Positions 34,792-46,711 of a DNA stretch of 64,000 nt are shown here, in pieces. Made by a program: the position numbers and the translations under genes. The stretch is taken from NCBI RefSeq assembly GCF_019703515.2, contig NC_059358.1:44278594-44342593 (forward strand). Reading direction: 5' to 3'. How positions within the stretch are numbered: position 1 is the stretch's first letter; each line of letters begins with the position of its first letter. The stretch is from Myxocyprinus asiaticus (lineage: Eukaryota > Chordata > Actinopteri > Cypriniformes > Catostomidae). Under the pieces are notes generated by a model. It ran no database searches and was not told the origin of the DNA. It saw only the letters and a program-made list of their open reading frames with translations.

Positions 34792-35879
34792 TCTTTTTTT
34801 CTTTGTAGGTTAGGGTTAAGTTTGGGTTAGGGTTAAACTGTAGAAGTGTCAGAAGTGAACTTTTTTATGATATATTTTTTAAACTAGGCTTAGAATTAAG
34901 CATATCATATGACACAAACAGAATTCATTATGGAGCATTTTTGCCCCCACATTTTGAATTTTGAGGGTAGTTTTGTCAATTTCGGTGGCATTTTTGCCCC
35001 GAGCCCCCATTAATATCTGCCTGTCTGTTATCATTATAATTAGCTTTATATAAAAACAATAACATTCTATGATATAGTATGACCCCATTTAGATAGCTTA
35101 GTAAATGTTTGTGTGTGTACCTTAATTAATTGTAAGTGTTTTTTGTTGCCAACATCCCTGGAGGCTGAAACAGATTCAGTGATTGACAATCAACTCAATT
35201 GGTCCCACTGAAGAATTAAACAAATTGGCTTGCAGGGTAATACTGAGCCTAAACTCTTTTCACAAATGTTATTGTATGCTTTGTTTGGTTAGCAACCAAA
35301 TTGTCCCACTTGTGACTGATGCAAAAAGACGGATGGTATAAAAGCAATAACTTTCGAATGACGATGCATTACAAGACACAAAACAAGATTGACAACCAGT
35401 TGAAATTGCAGTCATTTATTTCGTCAATCGTCCTAAAAGTAATTTAGTTCAACAAAGTTGATCCATCCCCTCCAAATGCATTTTGATGTATTGGACAATG
35501 ATAGAAAATAGTGCAGTCTTTCCCCAGTCTTTAATAATGTTACGAAAACAGTGTTATTGGTTTGGAATTCATGACATGGAAAGTTCAGCTTTTTCATTTG
35601 TTCAACATTTTCTTTTCCGAAATTTAATTGAGGAGCAATCTCCTTCAGTGAAATTGCCATTCATCTGATGTTAATGTATTCAGAGTGTTTGCAAGGGCCT
35701 AGCTAATCATGATCACAACCACCAAACTATTGGCATAAAGACAGAGGAACCAATCAACTAATACTTCTGGATGAGCTGAGCACAGGGCTGCTAATGCAGT
35801 CAGATGGGCCATTGCGAAAGGGATGGGTCAAACAGGTAAGGGAAACAAGTTCTGACTACATTAATTTAATCTTTTCTAG

Positions 35880-35993
35880 GTGGGGAAGTGGAGTGCATCT
35901 GGAGGGCTTAACATCACAGAGGTCCCCCGGCAGAACGGCATGAACATCACAGACTCGCTTACAAACCGCTCGCTGGTCATCACCACTATCCTG
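35880..35993 (+). CDS. grik3: grik3 exon 9 (linker to ligand-binding segment S1)
   Basis: 114-bp phase-0 exon, acceptor TTTTCTAG, donor GTAAGG. It reads VGKWSASGGLNITEVPRQNG and MNITDSLTNRSLVITTIL. NRSL-TTIL is the beginning of the S1 half of the glutamate-binding domain; the preceding part is the variable linker, with NIT, NIT and NRS glycosylation sequons. The linker GLNITEV supports GluK3 (GluK2 has GLNMTES). Size and phase agree with the family. Confidence 0.96.
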
Positions 35994-36485
35994 GTAAGGT
36001 CATTGCAAAGGACAATACTCTTTCTAGGGGACTTCACTAAGATTGAATTGCGTCCACTGATAGCCCCATTTATTTGCATGCACTGTCTGCATTTGATTCA
36101 CCGTGAATTCTAAAAATCAGGTAACTGCGCAAACACTCCCAAAAATGTAATGCTGAATATAATTTGCACACCGCAATTCCAGATCTTGTGCCTTCTGACT
36201 GCTAGGTTGTGGAGGATGCAGCAGATGTCTGCAATCTAGTATACTTTACTGTGAATGTCAAGCTCCACCACTGTGATCCAGGCACTTGAATCTGTTCTTT
36301 AAAATGCTGTAAATGTGCTAAACCACACTGCAAGTCTGTATATATGCAAAGTTATAACACTCTTTTCTATTGTAAATCCATTTTGCTGCAGCCATGATCA
36401 ATAGAAAATGTACACAAACTCTCTTTGACATAAAATTCAGCTTCCTGTCTGCTTTCTGTGAGAGGTAAAAGTGCAAGATTCCGTA

Positions 36486-37143
36486 AAAGGGTTTGTTCAC
36501 CCCAAAATGAAAATTCTCTCATCTTTTACTCACCCTCATGCCATCCCAGATGTGTATGACTTTCTTTCTTCTGCAGAACACAAATGAAGAATTTTAGAGG
36601 AATATTTCAGCTTTGTAGGTCTATACAATCCAAGTGAATGGGTGCCAAAATTCTGAAGCTCCAAAATCCACATAAGGGTAACATAAAAGTACTCCAGACG
36701 ACTCTGGTGGTTAAATCTGTATCTTCTGACATGATATTATAGGTGTAGGTGTGGGTGAAACCGATCAATATTTCTGTCCTATTTCCTTCACTTTCACTTT
36801 CTCCTTCTTCTGTTTTTGGTGATTCATAGTCTTAATGCATATCGCCCCCTACTGGGCAGGGAGGAGAATTGATATGTTTCTCACCCACACTTCTCATATC
36901 GTGTCTGAACACATAGATTTAACCACTGGATATGTAATATAATTTTATGCTTTATATGGATTTTGGAGCTTCAAAAATTTGGTACCCATTCACATGAATT
37001 TTATGGACCTACAGGGCTGAAATATTCTTCTAAAAATCTTAATTTGTGTTCTGCAGAAGAAAAAAAGTAATACACATCTGGGATGCCAAGAGGGTGAGTA
37101 AATAATGAGAGAATTTTCATTTTTGGGTGAACTATCCTACTCT
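36486..37143. mobile_element. foldback MITE with ~200-bp arms
   Basis: The left arm begins GGGTTTGTTCACCCCAAAAT (36489), and the right arm ends ATTTTTGGGTGAACTATCCT (about 37138). Pairs continue inwards: AAAATTCTCTCAT, CCCTCATGCCATCCCAGATG, TCTGCAGAACACAAAT, GAATATTTCAG, and AATGGGTGCCAAA-TTCTGAAGCTCC, all mirrored on the right. The centre (about 36750-36890) is non-palindromic. It has no ORF. The arms are the TTCACCC-AAAATGAAAATT type, very common in cyprinid genomes, and related ends occur at 39478 and 41308. Confidence 0.8.
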
Positions 37144-38403
37144 TTAAGTGAACTATAAATGTTTTGTTATTATGGCGCAATCTGTAATAAGCCCAATTTA
37201 AGTAAAAAAAGGAGGGGTGTTTGCACTCAAAAAAATGTCAATTTATTTAAATATGGCACAGCGTTCTTTTGGCACAAATACCGCACATTAAAGTGGGTGG
37301 CACTTTTAAGTGAATTCACCCTTCTGTCTCTTGCTTTCTCTCTTTAAAATTCACTAATTTTGTCTTAGTCCAAATTTCACTCTCTTTTCTCCTTTCTAGT
37401 GTTCCTTCTTTCAGGTCAGCATACAAGCTGCTTTCAAGTAATGAAACATGCTCTAGATTCTTATTTCCTCTCACAGAAATGCCAAGTAGTGCAGTCCTTT
37501 TCAGTGTTTTAGTCCTTGAAATAAATTGACCTGGCTGAATCAACAACACAAGATGTCTTTCCCTGTTTGAAGTTTGAGCCTCAACCATCTCCCTTGGTTT
37601 GTATTGACTTCAGTTAAAAGCAGAAGAGTAACACAACATTAAAGATAGGACCAAATATCTAGATATTTTTCAGCCTTTTGAAAATATTTCAAATATAACT
37701 TGATATTTATAATGAATATTTGCTCTGAAACAGCTTAAAAGGGTGATTTTTGTCCAATCAAAGGAACCATCAGCCAAACAGATCTTGGACGTCTCTGTTT
37801 TAATGTTCTTAAGAAGGAATCATGAAATTACTCAAATTAAATTGTCTTTGGAAAGCTTAATGGCTAAATAAAAGCACAATATCAAATCATCACTATATTC
37901 TCAATGTTACTTTTATTTTATTCACCAGTAACATCATATGATGAATATTTGATCTATCGCCTAGCCTTAGTACCAGCACTCAGCAGTGTTTGAAAATCAT
38001 AAATAATAATAATAAAAAAAATTGCTTGGACTTGTACAACTTACCTTTGCATAGGATTCATGAACTGCAAACATTTTAGTTTGGGTATGCTATTTCTTGG
38101 GTTTGTGTTCAAAAGGGGGGTGCAGGTTAACACGTTAAATAATTAAATCAACTAACTTATTGGATATTGCCATTGACCCATTCCAATGGAGCGCAAAAGT
38201 GCCTGCCCACTGTTTTAGTATTTTTTCATTTTTTCTCCATAGGGATTTCATAAAATCCTTTATAAAAGAGTTCTAAGCCATGAAACAAACCAACCATTTC
38301 CGAGGTAAATCACAACATGAATTTGAAGCAAAAGCATTTTAGAAATCAGACAAAAAGACAAAAGTACAAGACTATGTAATTAATGTCTTTAATGAGGGAA
38401 TTA
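37144..38403. other. grik3: intron 9, early part
   Basis: No gene and no confident repeat. The 90-codon minus ORF at 37316-37588 is without domain and interrupted on both sides by ordinary intron sequence. Confidence 0.5.
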
Positions 38404-38810
38404 ACTACAATCCCATGAAGCATTGTAAAAGATGCAATCGAATTAAAAAGGATTTCAAATATACATTTATTTATTTAAAGTTGTTGATTATAAGTATAGA
38501 AACAAAACATTTTAAGTTTTTAACAAATATATGTGTGTATACTGTGTGTGTATTTATATATAAAACCAGTCATGCTCGACCCTCTCCAAATGGGATTAAA
38601 ACCGGTGTCTCCAGCATGGGAGGCAGGCAAGCTAACAAGGAGGCTAAAGGCAACTCATCACTGAATAGTTTGAGAATGAAGGGAAAGCGTCATTCATATT
38701 GTGTTAAGGGAATGGGCGGTCACTGCAGAGCTCATTTGGTGCTGTTTTTGTGCCGCAATTCTCTGATCGGTGGATCTTTCTCTTCAGGATCATGGGTAGT
38801 GTAGTTCTGC
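38404..38810. mobile_element. element with ACTACAATCCCATGA-type ends
   Basis: AACTACAATCCCATGAAGCA at 38404 is answered, inverted, by CAGGATCATGGGTAGTGTAG at about 38786-38806. This suggests a small DNA element of about 400 bp. Inside, at 38575-38660 on the minus strand, there is a tRNA-like stretch: GTTAGCTTGCCTGCCTCCCA then GGTTTTAATCCC. A SINE head may therefore be nested within it. Both readings rest on short motifs. Confidence 0.4.
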
Positions 38811-40720
38811 ACCAGAAATTCTGCTAATAAGCAAGATTTTCTTAAATAATAAGTTGTGATAATGCTGACTGATGGCTTCAGAAGAAGCATATACCATTGA
38901 TTAACAACCTCAGAGCTCACAGTAGATCTGTCTTTAAAGGTTTATAAGTTATCATTAAAAATTTGTTTGCCTGTTCAGAAAATGAAAGGGATTTTTACTT
39001 ACAGAACCAGACAGTTGCCTTCTATTAGAATCTCTTCCATTTTTAGAGATTTACTATGGACACATAGCCTTAGATATTGTTAGGGTGATGCATGCTGTGT
39101 GAATCTTACTTTACCCAATGTTATTTGCCAAGTAATAGCATAAATTGTATGTCTTAAAATAAATGTGTGTCCCATTCAACACTATATTCTCACAGATGCC
39201 CCCAGGGCTGCATTTATGCATGTCGCAGAAGTGTTTTTGGATTTTGTTGTGTCGACAACAGCCTCTGTGGGCTTATTTTGGACCCGCATATGAGTTCTCA
39301 ACAGGGATAAACACTGCCATTAAATGTGGATTGGGCCTCAAAGGATATAATTATGAGTAAAGGTCTTGATAGGATATAATCACAGCTTTCCCAGCACCAA
39401 ACAGTGGACTTGCACTTTGTCAGCTTAAGGAGGTGAACACTTAAGAAAGTGTTGTTGTTTTTTTTCTCATTTAGTATTAAAGGGATAGTTCACCCAAATA
39501 TTTACTTACCCTCATGTCGTTGTAAACACGTATGTCTTTCTTGCTTTTGTGGAATACAAAAAGAGAACGCCTGAATAATGTCCTGGTAATTTATTTTTGT
39601 CTTGGACATATGGGTTTGAAGACAAGAGGGGGAAAAAATGATGGATTTTTTATTTTTGGCTAAAATTTCCCTTTAAACTTGTATGTTGAATGTGAAGTGA
39701 GCAACTCTATAATGAATTCTAACCCAGCACTTATACAGTAAGAATCATGATTTATGGTATTCTAATATCCTAGAGGTTCACTGACACCCAAATTATTCCT
39801 TTAGAAATAAGACAATTCCTCTACCAAACAAGTACAAAAAAATAAATAAAAATAAAAACAGAAACAAAGCCTTTGCCTTCTCACCAAATTTATTGTGGGG
39901 CTACCTGGTAAAATTAAGTAAGGTTTCATATTATTGCATCAGCTCACAAACAAGAACCCTGAAACTTTTGGGCTGCTATCTGGCACTCTTTAAAATGATT
40001 AAGACACTAATTAGTACTTTCCTGCCATTATTAATTAATTTTCTACTATGTCATCCTTCACTGCTCTTGCTACTGTTGGCAACTGTTTCCTTCCCATCAT
40101 GGATTTTCATGCAAACAAGAGAGAAGGTACTTTTACATGCAAACCTTTGGGAATTTTACAGACTAGGGGCTTATAACAGATGGTATCAACTGTTAGAAAA
40201 GGAATTTTTGCAACACACCTTTTGATCAAGATAATTGAACAACTTGTGCAAAATATTGCTCTCAGTTCCATTTAGAGATCTGCAAACTGACACGGGTCTG
40301 ACGGGATCCAAGGTTTGGGGCCGGGTTAGGGTCAGTTTTTCAAGTATGATTTCAGGGTTGTAATTAATAAAAAAGACTTCCTAACTTGTTTTGCTCATGC
40401 GCTCTTTCACAAACATGAAAAAACAGGTGAGTTAGGGACCATTCACTAAATGTGCATCCAAACAAATCATTATTGCTTACAAGCACTTGCCAATTTACAT
40501 ACATTTGTATTAATTTAGCTTAATATTTTCCTTGATTTCATTTATAGGGTGTAAAGAGGCAGGTGAGGATAAAGATCTAAATGCAGCTTTTAATCAAACA
40601 ATAAGGTAAACAAAGTAACTCAGAATATAACCAAACAAACACAGGGAACAAGGCACAGAACATCATGGAACACATGCAAAGAGAGCTGCTGGAGGAGCGG
40701 GCAGAGACGCTGTAAGAGGA

Positions 40721-40878
40721 GTCTCTGGGATAGCGGTTGGAACTGCTAGGAGTCTCTGGGAGAGCGGTCGGAACTGCTGGCGGATTCTCTGGGAGAGCGG
40801 TCGGAACTGCTGGCGGAGTCTCTGGGAGAGTGGTCGGAACTGCTGGAGGAGTCTCTGGGAGAGTGGACGGAGTCGTGG
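40721..40878. repeat. 33-bp minisatellite, five units
   Basis: Units of the form GTCTCTGGGAGAGCGGTCGG plus AACTGCTGGCGGA. On the minus strand they encode LPETPPAVPTA, an 11-residue Pro-rich repeat of the gag-like protein. The duplicate array at 41782-41908 has four units. Confidence 0.85.
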
Positions 40879-41745
40879 AAGACTCTGAGGGCGGAGTCAC
40901 CATAGTCAGGAGCACTGGCAGTGACTGGGAAATGGCATCAGTGGTCGTGAGCACAGGCAGTGCCTAGGGAGTAGGAGCCCTTCTCTTCTGCTTCCGGACG
41001 GCCATGAGCACAGCTGAAAGAGACTCGGAAGGCAGAGCCATGGGAGGCTCAAGGAAGGAAGGCAGAGCCATGGTGCTCCCCCCCCCCCCAAAAAAAAAAT
41101 TCCACTAGGACTGAAGCGAGCGTGAACGCTGACTCTGGGATGGACGAGGCTAACAACGCTGGCTCTGGGACAGACGGGACTTCAAGAACAGGCTTGTTGG
41201 CCATGGCAGGCGTGGCCGTTGATAACCTGTGAGGAATGGCCTTCATGGCCGAATGCACCGACATCAGTGGGGAATCATCCACCTTGGAAGACAGTGCTGA
41301 AAACAACTAAAGGGATAGTTCACCCAAATATTTACTTACCCTCATGTCATTGTAAACACGTATGTCTTTCTTGCTTTTGTGGAATACAAAAAGAGAACGT
41401 CTGAATAATGTCCTGGTAATTTTTTTGTCTTGGACATATGAGTTTGAAGACAAGAGGGGGAAAAAATGATGGAATTTTTATTTTTGGCTAAAATTTCCCT
41501 TTAAACTTGTATGTTGAATGTGAAGTGAGTAACTCTATAATGAATTCTAACCCAGCACTTATACAGTAAGAATCATGATTTATGGTATTCTAATATCCTA
41601 GAGGTTCACTGTAAAGAGGCAGGTGAGGATTAAAGATCTAAATGCAGCTTTTAATCAAACAATAAGGTAAACAAAGTAACTCAGAATATAACCAAACAAA
41701 CACAGGGAACAAGGCACAGAACATCATGGAACACATGCAAAGAGA

Positions 41746-42672
41746 GCTTCTGGAGGAGCGGGCAGAGACGGTGTAAGAGGAGTCTCTGGGAGAGTGGTCG
41801 GAACTGCTAGGAGTCTCTGGGAGAGCAGTCGGAACTGCTGGCGGAGTCTCTGGGAGAGTGGTCGGAACTGCTGGCGGAGTCTCTGGGAGAGCAGTCGGAG
41901 TCGTGGAAGACTCTGAGGGCGGAGTCACCATAGTCAGGAGCACTGGCAGTGACTGGGAAATGGCATCAGTGGTCGTGAGCACAGGCAGTGCCTAGGGAGT
42001 AGGAGCCCTTCTCTTCTGCTTCCGGACGGCCATGAGCACAGCTGAAAGAGACTCGGAAGGCAGAGCCATGGGAGGCTCAAGGAAGGAAGGCAGAGCCATG
42101 GTGCTCCCCCCCCAAAAAAATTCCACTAGGACTGAAGCGAGCGTGAACGCTGACTCTGGGATGGACGAGGCTAGCAACGCTGGCTCTGGGACAGACGGGG
42201 CTTCAAGAACAGGCTTGTTGGCCATGGCAGGCGTGGGCGTTGATAACCCGTGAGGAATGGCCTTCATGGCCGAATGCACCGACATCAGTGGGGGAATCAT
42301 CCAACTTGGAAGACAGTGCTGAAAACAACGAGGTAAGCTCCGTGACTGTTGGAGCAGGCAGCTGCGGAGAAACAGCCTTCATGGCTGAGAGAACTGGCAG
42401 TGTAGGCTCAGAGAACTAACTGGCAGGGTAGGAGCACTGAATTCATCCTTACATTAACTCTCCAGAGTGATGTTGATACATTCCCAGCATTGGAGTTCTC
42501 CCATCTCTGGTAAGTCTACATTGTGGTGGTAATTCAAACCGATCCAAAAAATAGATTTTAAGCGTGAATCACCATAGTTCGATAGGCTCGCAATACCCCA
42601 AAAGCGAGCACAGTAATCCACAAGAGGAAGGTCGGCCCGAGACAGTTAAAAAAATTCAGCTGCTAGATCCAT
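41746..42672 (-). pseudogene. Gypsy-like gag remnant
   Basis: ATG at 42672 (minus strand) just inside the LTR reads MDLAAEFF and then breaks at a T-run. The next frame gives LSRADLPLVDYCARFWG, RLKSIFWIGLNYHH, a pattern I know from fish Ty3/Gypsy gag proteins (short N-terminus, -EYV-DFCELA-type then F-FGLN). The rest is Ser/Pro/Ala-rich: SVPEPALLASSIPESAF, ESLSAVLMAVRKQKRRA, and LPETPPAVPTA repeats. There are several stops and shifts. Segments duplicated at 40681-41307. Not a host gene. Confidence 0.6.
41782..41908. repeat. 33-bp minisatellite, four units
   Basis: Same unit as at 40721-40878 in the second copy of the local duplication. The difference of one unit shows that the array changed length after the duplication. 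Confidence 0.85.
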
Positions 42673-42688
42673 TTTGGGTCAGACTTTC

Positions 42689-43064
42689 TGTAACGAGGCA
42701 GGCGAGGATTAAAGATCTAAGTGCAGCTTTTAATCGAACAATAAAGTAAACAAAGTAACTCAGAATATAACCAAACAAACACAGGGAACAAGGCACAGAA
42801 CATCACGGAACACATGCAAAGACTGACAAAGAAACCAGGGGAAACAAGGGCTTAAATACACAAGGGAAAACAAGGGAACGTGGAACACCTGGGGAAACAA
42901 TCAGGGTAAACCAATCATAAAATGAAACTATAAAGCACTACATTACATAACACAGGAAACAGGAACGGGGAACTAAACAACAAGAATTTCAACATAAAAG
43001 TCTAGGCACAAATAAGTGACATAGATAATACGTGACATAGCGATGATCAGGGCTAATTGTCACA
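42689..43064 (-). repeat. LTR of the Gypsy-like element
   Basis: 376 bp. On the minus strand it begins TGTGACAATTAGCCC and ends CTCGCCTGCCTCGTTACA, the TG...CA ends of an LTR. It carries a TATA-like GTATTTAAGCCC (42859-42848) and an ATTAAA poly-A signal (42733-42728), in the right order for U3-R-U5. The last ~140 bp recur at 41610-41745 and 40551-40680. No matching 5-bp target duplication was found, since the other end is rearranged. Confidence 0.7.
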
Positions 43065-44199
43065 TGTTGTTCTCTACATTTCTTAGCAGATTTATTAAAA
43101 AAGTGAGTTTCTGAAGGCACACATTAAAAAATATTTTTAAAAAAATCTATTGAGCATTTTCACTGATAAAAAAAAAAAAAAAGATGCAGTTCATTGAACA
43201 CATACTGTCGCATTTTGTATATTGTCATGATGGAAACTTGCTGTTTACTGATTTGAGGGGAAAGCAACTCTTTTGAAATATAAAATACTATCTAAAGAGA
43301 AAAAGTAATATTCCACAACATATCTGTATGTTTTAGAGGCTAGTTAATAGCTGTTTAGCTAAATTTAAACAGTACAACAATTATAAAACACAAAACAATT
43401 AATGAGACAGCCAAAATGGAAAAGATTATACAAAAATATTAAGGAATTGGATAAAATTGCAACATGTAAAACATGTTACAACTTTTACAATTGTAACAGA
43501 TACAGTTGCCCTGACACAATTGTGACAACCTGCCCCAACCCCTAACCTTTTCCTGGGAATGCAGATCACACTTTTAAATGAAAACCTACTTAAAATCTAG
43601 TTAAAAAGTGTAACGAGTCAGAAAATATTGCAATGCATGAAATCAAGGACGAAATTGCCAATTTTTTCATTAACAACAACAAAAAACTGAGCCACCATGA
43701 GCTGAGTTACGCATGAGTAAAATTAAAGCAATCTCTTCATTAAAATCAATCCAGCCCTTTTCAATCAAACCAATCTTTTGCTTTGAAACCCCTCCCCTTA
43801 ACCCTAATGTGTTAATCCCGTGCAACCAAGAACAAATCACAGCCTTTCTAACAAAAAGATGCAAGAACATTAATTTGACAATAGCAGAATAACTGTATTT
43901 ATACAAGACAATATATTGTTTATTTTACACCCACATAATACCTGTTCAATGTATAAATCTTCTTACAGATTCCAAATGAAAGTTGATGCAAACCAGTGGT
44001 AAACCACTTGGATACACAGTGGTAAAGAAGTGTTTATGAGCGTTTATGAGAACATTAAGAAAGCATAAATTCATAGTTAATATGTAATGAATTGGATACA
44101 CATTTCTGCTTAATTAATGTGTATGTTATTGTTTTGGGAACACTTACTATTAAATCAGTGAATGCTTAATAAAGAAGCCTTTATTTTTTGGTCACACAT
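43065..44199. other. grik3: intron 9, after the Gypsy LTR
   Basis: AT-rich, with A-runs (43168-43182). No gene. The minus ORF at 43670-43906 has no domain. Confidence 0.5.
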
Positions 44200-44204
44200 T
44201 ATAC

Positions 44205-44424
44205 ATACATTTTTTTGCATATATACAGTGAAATTTATTTGTTTTCACATATCCCAGCTAAGCTGGGGTCAGAGTGCACGGTCAGCCATGATATCGTGCC
44301 CCTGGAGCAGATAGGGTCAAGGGCGTTGCTCAAGGGCCCAACAGTGGCATCTTGGCGGTGCTGGGGCTTGATCCCCCGACCTTCTGGTCAGTAACCCAGA
44401 GCCTTAACCGCCGAGATTACTAAT
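44205..44424 (-). repeat. tRNA-derived SINE (minus strand)
   Basis: The reverse strand starts near 44424 with CGGCGGTTAAGGCTCTGGGT (box A) and has GGGGGATCAAGCCCCAGCAC (box B) about 30 bases on. The body includes GGCCCTTGAGCAACGCCC and ends GTGAAAACAAATAAATTTCA. The + strand text GGGCCCAACAGTGGCATCTT is a well-known dispersed fish sequence. Confidence 0.7.
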
Positions 44425-44495
44425 GGCTAGCTAAGCATTTTGCATGACCTAATCTAAAGTGAGAACTATATATGCCTAATTAAACATTTATTAAC
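44411..44495. repeat. inverted repeat, left member
   Basis: ACTAATGGCTAGCTAAGCAT, TTTGCATGACCTAATCTAAA, ... GCCTAATTAAACATTTATTA is the reverse complement, with a few differences, of 46187-46275. The pair may mark the two ends of a ~1.86-kb DNA element or be two copies of one MITE end. Confidence 0.5.
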
Positions 44496-45028
44496 ATGGT
44501 TCAACAGTAAGTATGGCCAGCTGTCCCGGGGCTAGTGTGAGAGTTTTGCCCTTTCGGGCCAGTACTGCATTGTCACTAAATCTTCCTTTGATCTTGTAAA
44601 TGTGTTGTACATGTGTCCTAGTCTGATTATTAAACCACAGCAGCCTGCGATTTTATTTAAGATATATCCAGTTCTCTTGTGCTGCATGCTTCAAAGTGAT
44701 GCGTGAAGTCGCTGACCTGCTAAAAACATCACATTATGACTCCTGTAATCTGTGTATTAGATTACAGAAAGTGAAACGCTCATTTAATGCGAAGCATGCA
44801 GCACATTCCAGACTATTTATTTCATGAAATTACTGCCTCTTACGGTGTAACAATCAAACGACCACGTAGCGAACTGCTTATCCAGAAGTGTGAAACTTCC
44901 ATCAAACAGACACAGAAACTGACACAGTGATCCATCAAAATAAAAGTTTGGGTTAAATGGACACGTGAAATGGAAGAAATAATGACACAAAATATATTAC
45001 TACTGCATAGTAAACATTTAATATTCAT

Positions 45029-45030
<2 letters not shown>

Positions 45031-45063
<33 letters not shown>

Positions 45064-45076
45064 TTATTATTATCAC
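45031..45076. repeat. (AAT)n microsatellite
   Basis: About ten AAT units followed by ATT units. The minus-strand ORF here is an Ile repeat without meaning. Confidence 0.85.
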
Positions 45077-46186
45077 TATTATATCAGGAATAATTATATT
45101 TTAGCAAATTTCACAAGTAAGTGTGCTGTTGTACTGAATGTATTGTAAGTTTTTAATATACTGTGATTCTCTGTTGTGCTCACGTTATTTGACCAATAAT
45201 AACTGTTAGAAATTCAGCTGTGAAGATGTTATTGAAGCACTTTATTTGATCAAATAATTTCTTTTGATGAACTCTTTATAAATTAATTTGATTAGTCATA
45301 TTTTTGATAAAAAAAAAAAATAAAAAAAAATCTTTTAGACAAGGAATTCTGAAAAAATCAAATTGATCAGGTCCTATTTTTTTAATGCCTTGCAAACTTA
45401 AACATTTGCATTTTCTTTGAAGTAATAAACATTGTTGATGTATTGAATATCTGATTTTGCTCATTGAAACTTGTCATCAAAGTGGTGATTTGGCTAAAAA
45501 TAATTTTCTATGAGAGTCTTCCTGAAAGGGGCGCCTCCCGGCCTGAATCCTGAGAGCTGAATTCTTCGTTGATCAGCATTCAAATCTAAGGAAATTTTTT
45601 ATACTGCAGACATTTGTACATTTAAATACTGTGCTTGTATAATTTTACTACAATGATTGGTACCTGAGATACAAATCCGCCCCTGCAATCTATGGAAAAT
45701 TATTACTTAAAATTCCCTATTCGGTAACCACAAACTACTGTTATTGTTCCATCAGGCCCAGCGCTGAGAAAAGTAACTTGTACAGCGTGACAACGTGTGT
45801 CACTAATGAAGTTTAATAGGCACTGAATTGGCAAAATACCATTTAAAGTCAATAACATAACGTTACATGCTCTTTCCTATTTCTGTGACCGTGGTAATGT
45901 GCTGGCTGTTTCCAGAGCGTGCGCACAGACTGTAGCGGGATTTTTGGACTTTACCTCTGCAATCGGATTACATTATATGAAATATTTATAGTAGGACCAC
46001 TGGTGAAACTGAATTAAACAGTAACTGTGGATTTTCCTCTCTCACTATTATTCCTGTACTTTTGTGTTGTGTCCGTTTGTTTGTTTTTTTGTTTTTTAAG
46101 CTTTAGTGTCTGTTTTGAGCCTTTGTGATTGAGATGCTGTGGATATGGTTATTTCAGGGTCAAGTTTATGGTAATGGTTTAATGGA

Positions 46187-46275
46187 TCATTAATAAATGT
46201 ATAATTAGGCATATACCGTTTTCACTTTAGATTAGGCCATGCAAAATGTTTAGTTATCAATTAGTCGATGCTTTA
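46187..46275. repeat. inverted repeat, right member
   Basis: TAATAAATGTATAATTAGGC, CACTTTAGATTAGGCCATGC, AAAATGTTTAGTTATC pairs with 44411-44495 on the other strand. Confidence 0.5.
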
Positions 46276-46711
46276 TTACGACCTATATATTAAGTAATAA
46301 TTGCTTTAATAGTAAGTGTTACTAGAACAGTAACAAATACATTAATTACATTTAAATGTAAATTCAATTAATTACATATATAATTTCTTTATTTACTATG
46401 AATTAATTCCTTGTTCATATTAAAAAACATCATCAAACTGTCTATAAATAACTTAAACAATAATAAATCATTTACTACAATGAATATAAACAAATAACAA
46501 ACTATCTGTATGTAGCTTATTAATGTAGGAACAATAGTTTATAAATGATCAATTTACTATTAACTAATGCTTTACAAATACTTTATACCATGCAGTTATT
46601 TTAAAGTCTTACTACATTATCATTATATATTAATACCCAATGTGTCCATCTCATATTACTTCTCACAACAGACAGGGAGCAGAGCACACAAGAAAATAAA
46701 GAAAGTTTATG

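Larger units (their letters stand above)
39478..42329. repeat. local tandem duplication (1.83 kb + 1.02 kb)
   Basis: Copy 1 is 39478-41307 and copy 2 is 41308-42329. Both begin TAAAGGGATAGTTCACCCAA (a foldback-MITE end) and finish GACAGTGCTGAAAACAAC. They agree almost base for base along their shared length. Copy 2 lacks the piece corresponding to about 39784-40551 (768 bp), so the two halves join directly at TTCACTG/TAAAGAGG. It also has one fewer 33-bp unit in the internal minisatellite. Beyond 42329 the original Gypsy sequence continues, which puts the duplication inside that element. Confidence 0.85.
40551..43064 (-). mobile_element. Ty3/Gypsy-like LTR retrotransposon remnant, minus strand
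   Basis: Read on the minus strand: a complete LTR (43064-42689), a short leader, and a broken gag (from 42672 downward). After the gag comes a partial LTR lacking U3 (41745-41610), which ends TCACCTGCCTCTTTACA. The gag plus partial-LTR segment appears a second time at 41307-40551 because of the local duplication. No pol is present. The direct gag-to-R/U5 join suggests a heavily deleted genomic or RNA-derived copy. Orientation is opposite to grik3. Confidence 0.7.

Noticed and set aside
40577..42300. Pro-rich minus-strand ORFs as a novel secreted or repeat protein
   Set aside because: They read through a partial LTR and a 33-bp minisatellite of a Gypsy gag remnant, duplicated together with flanking noncoding DNA.
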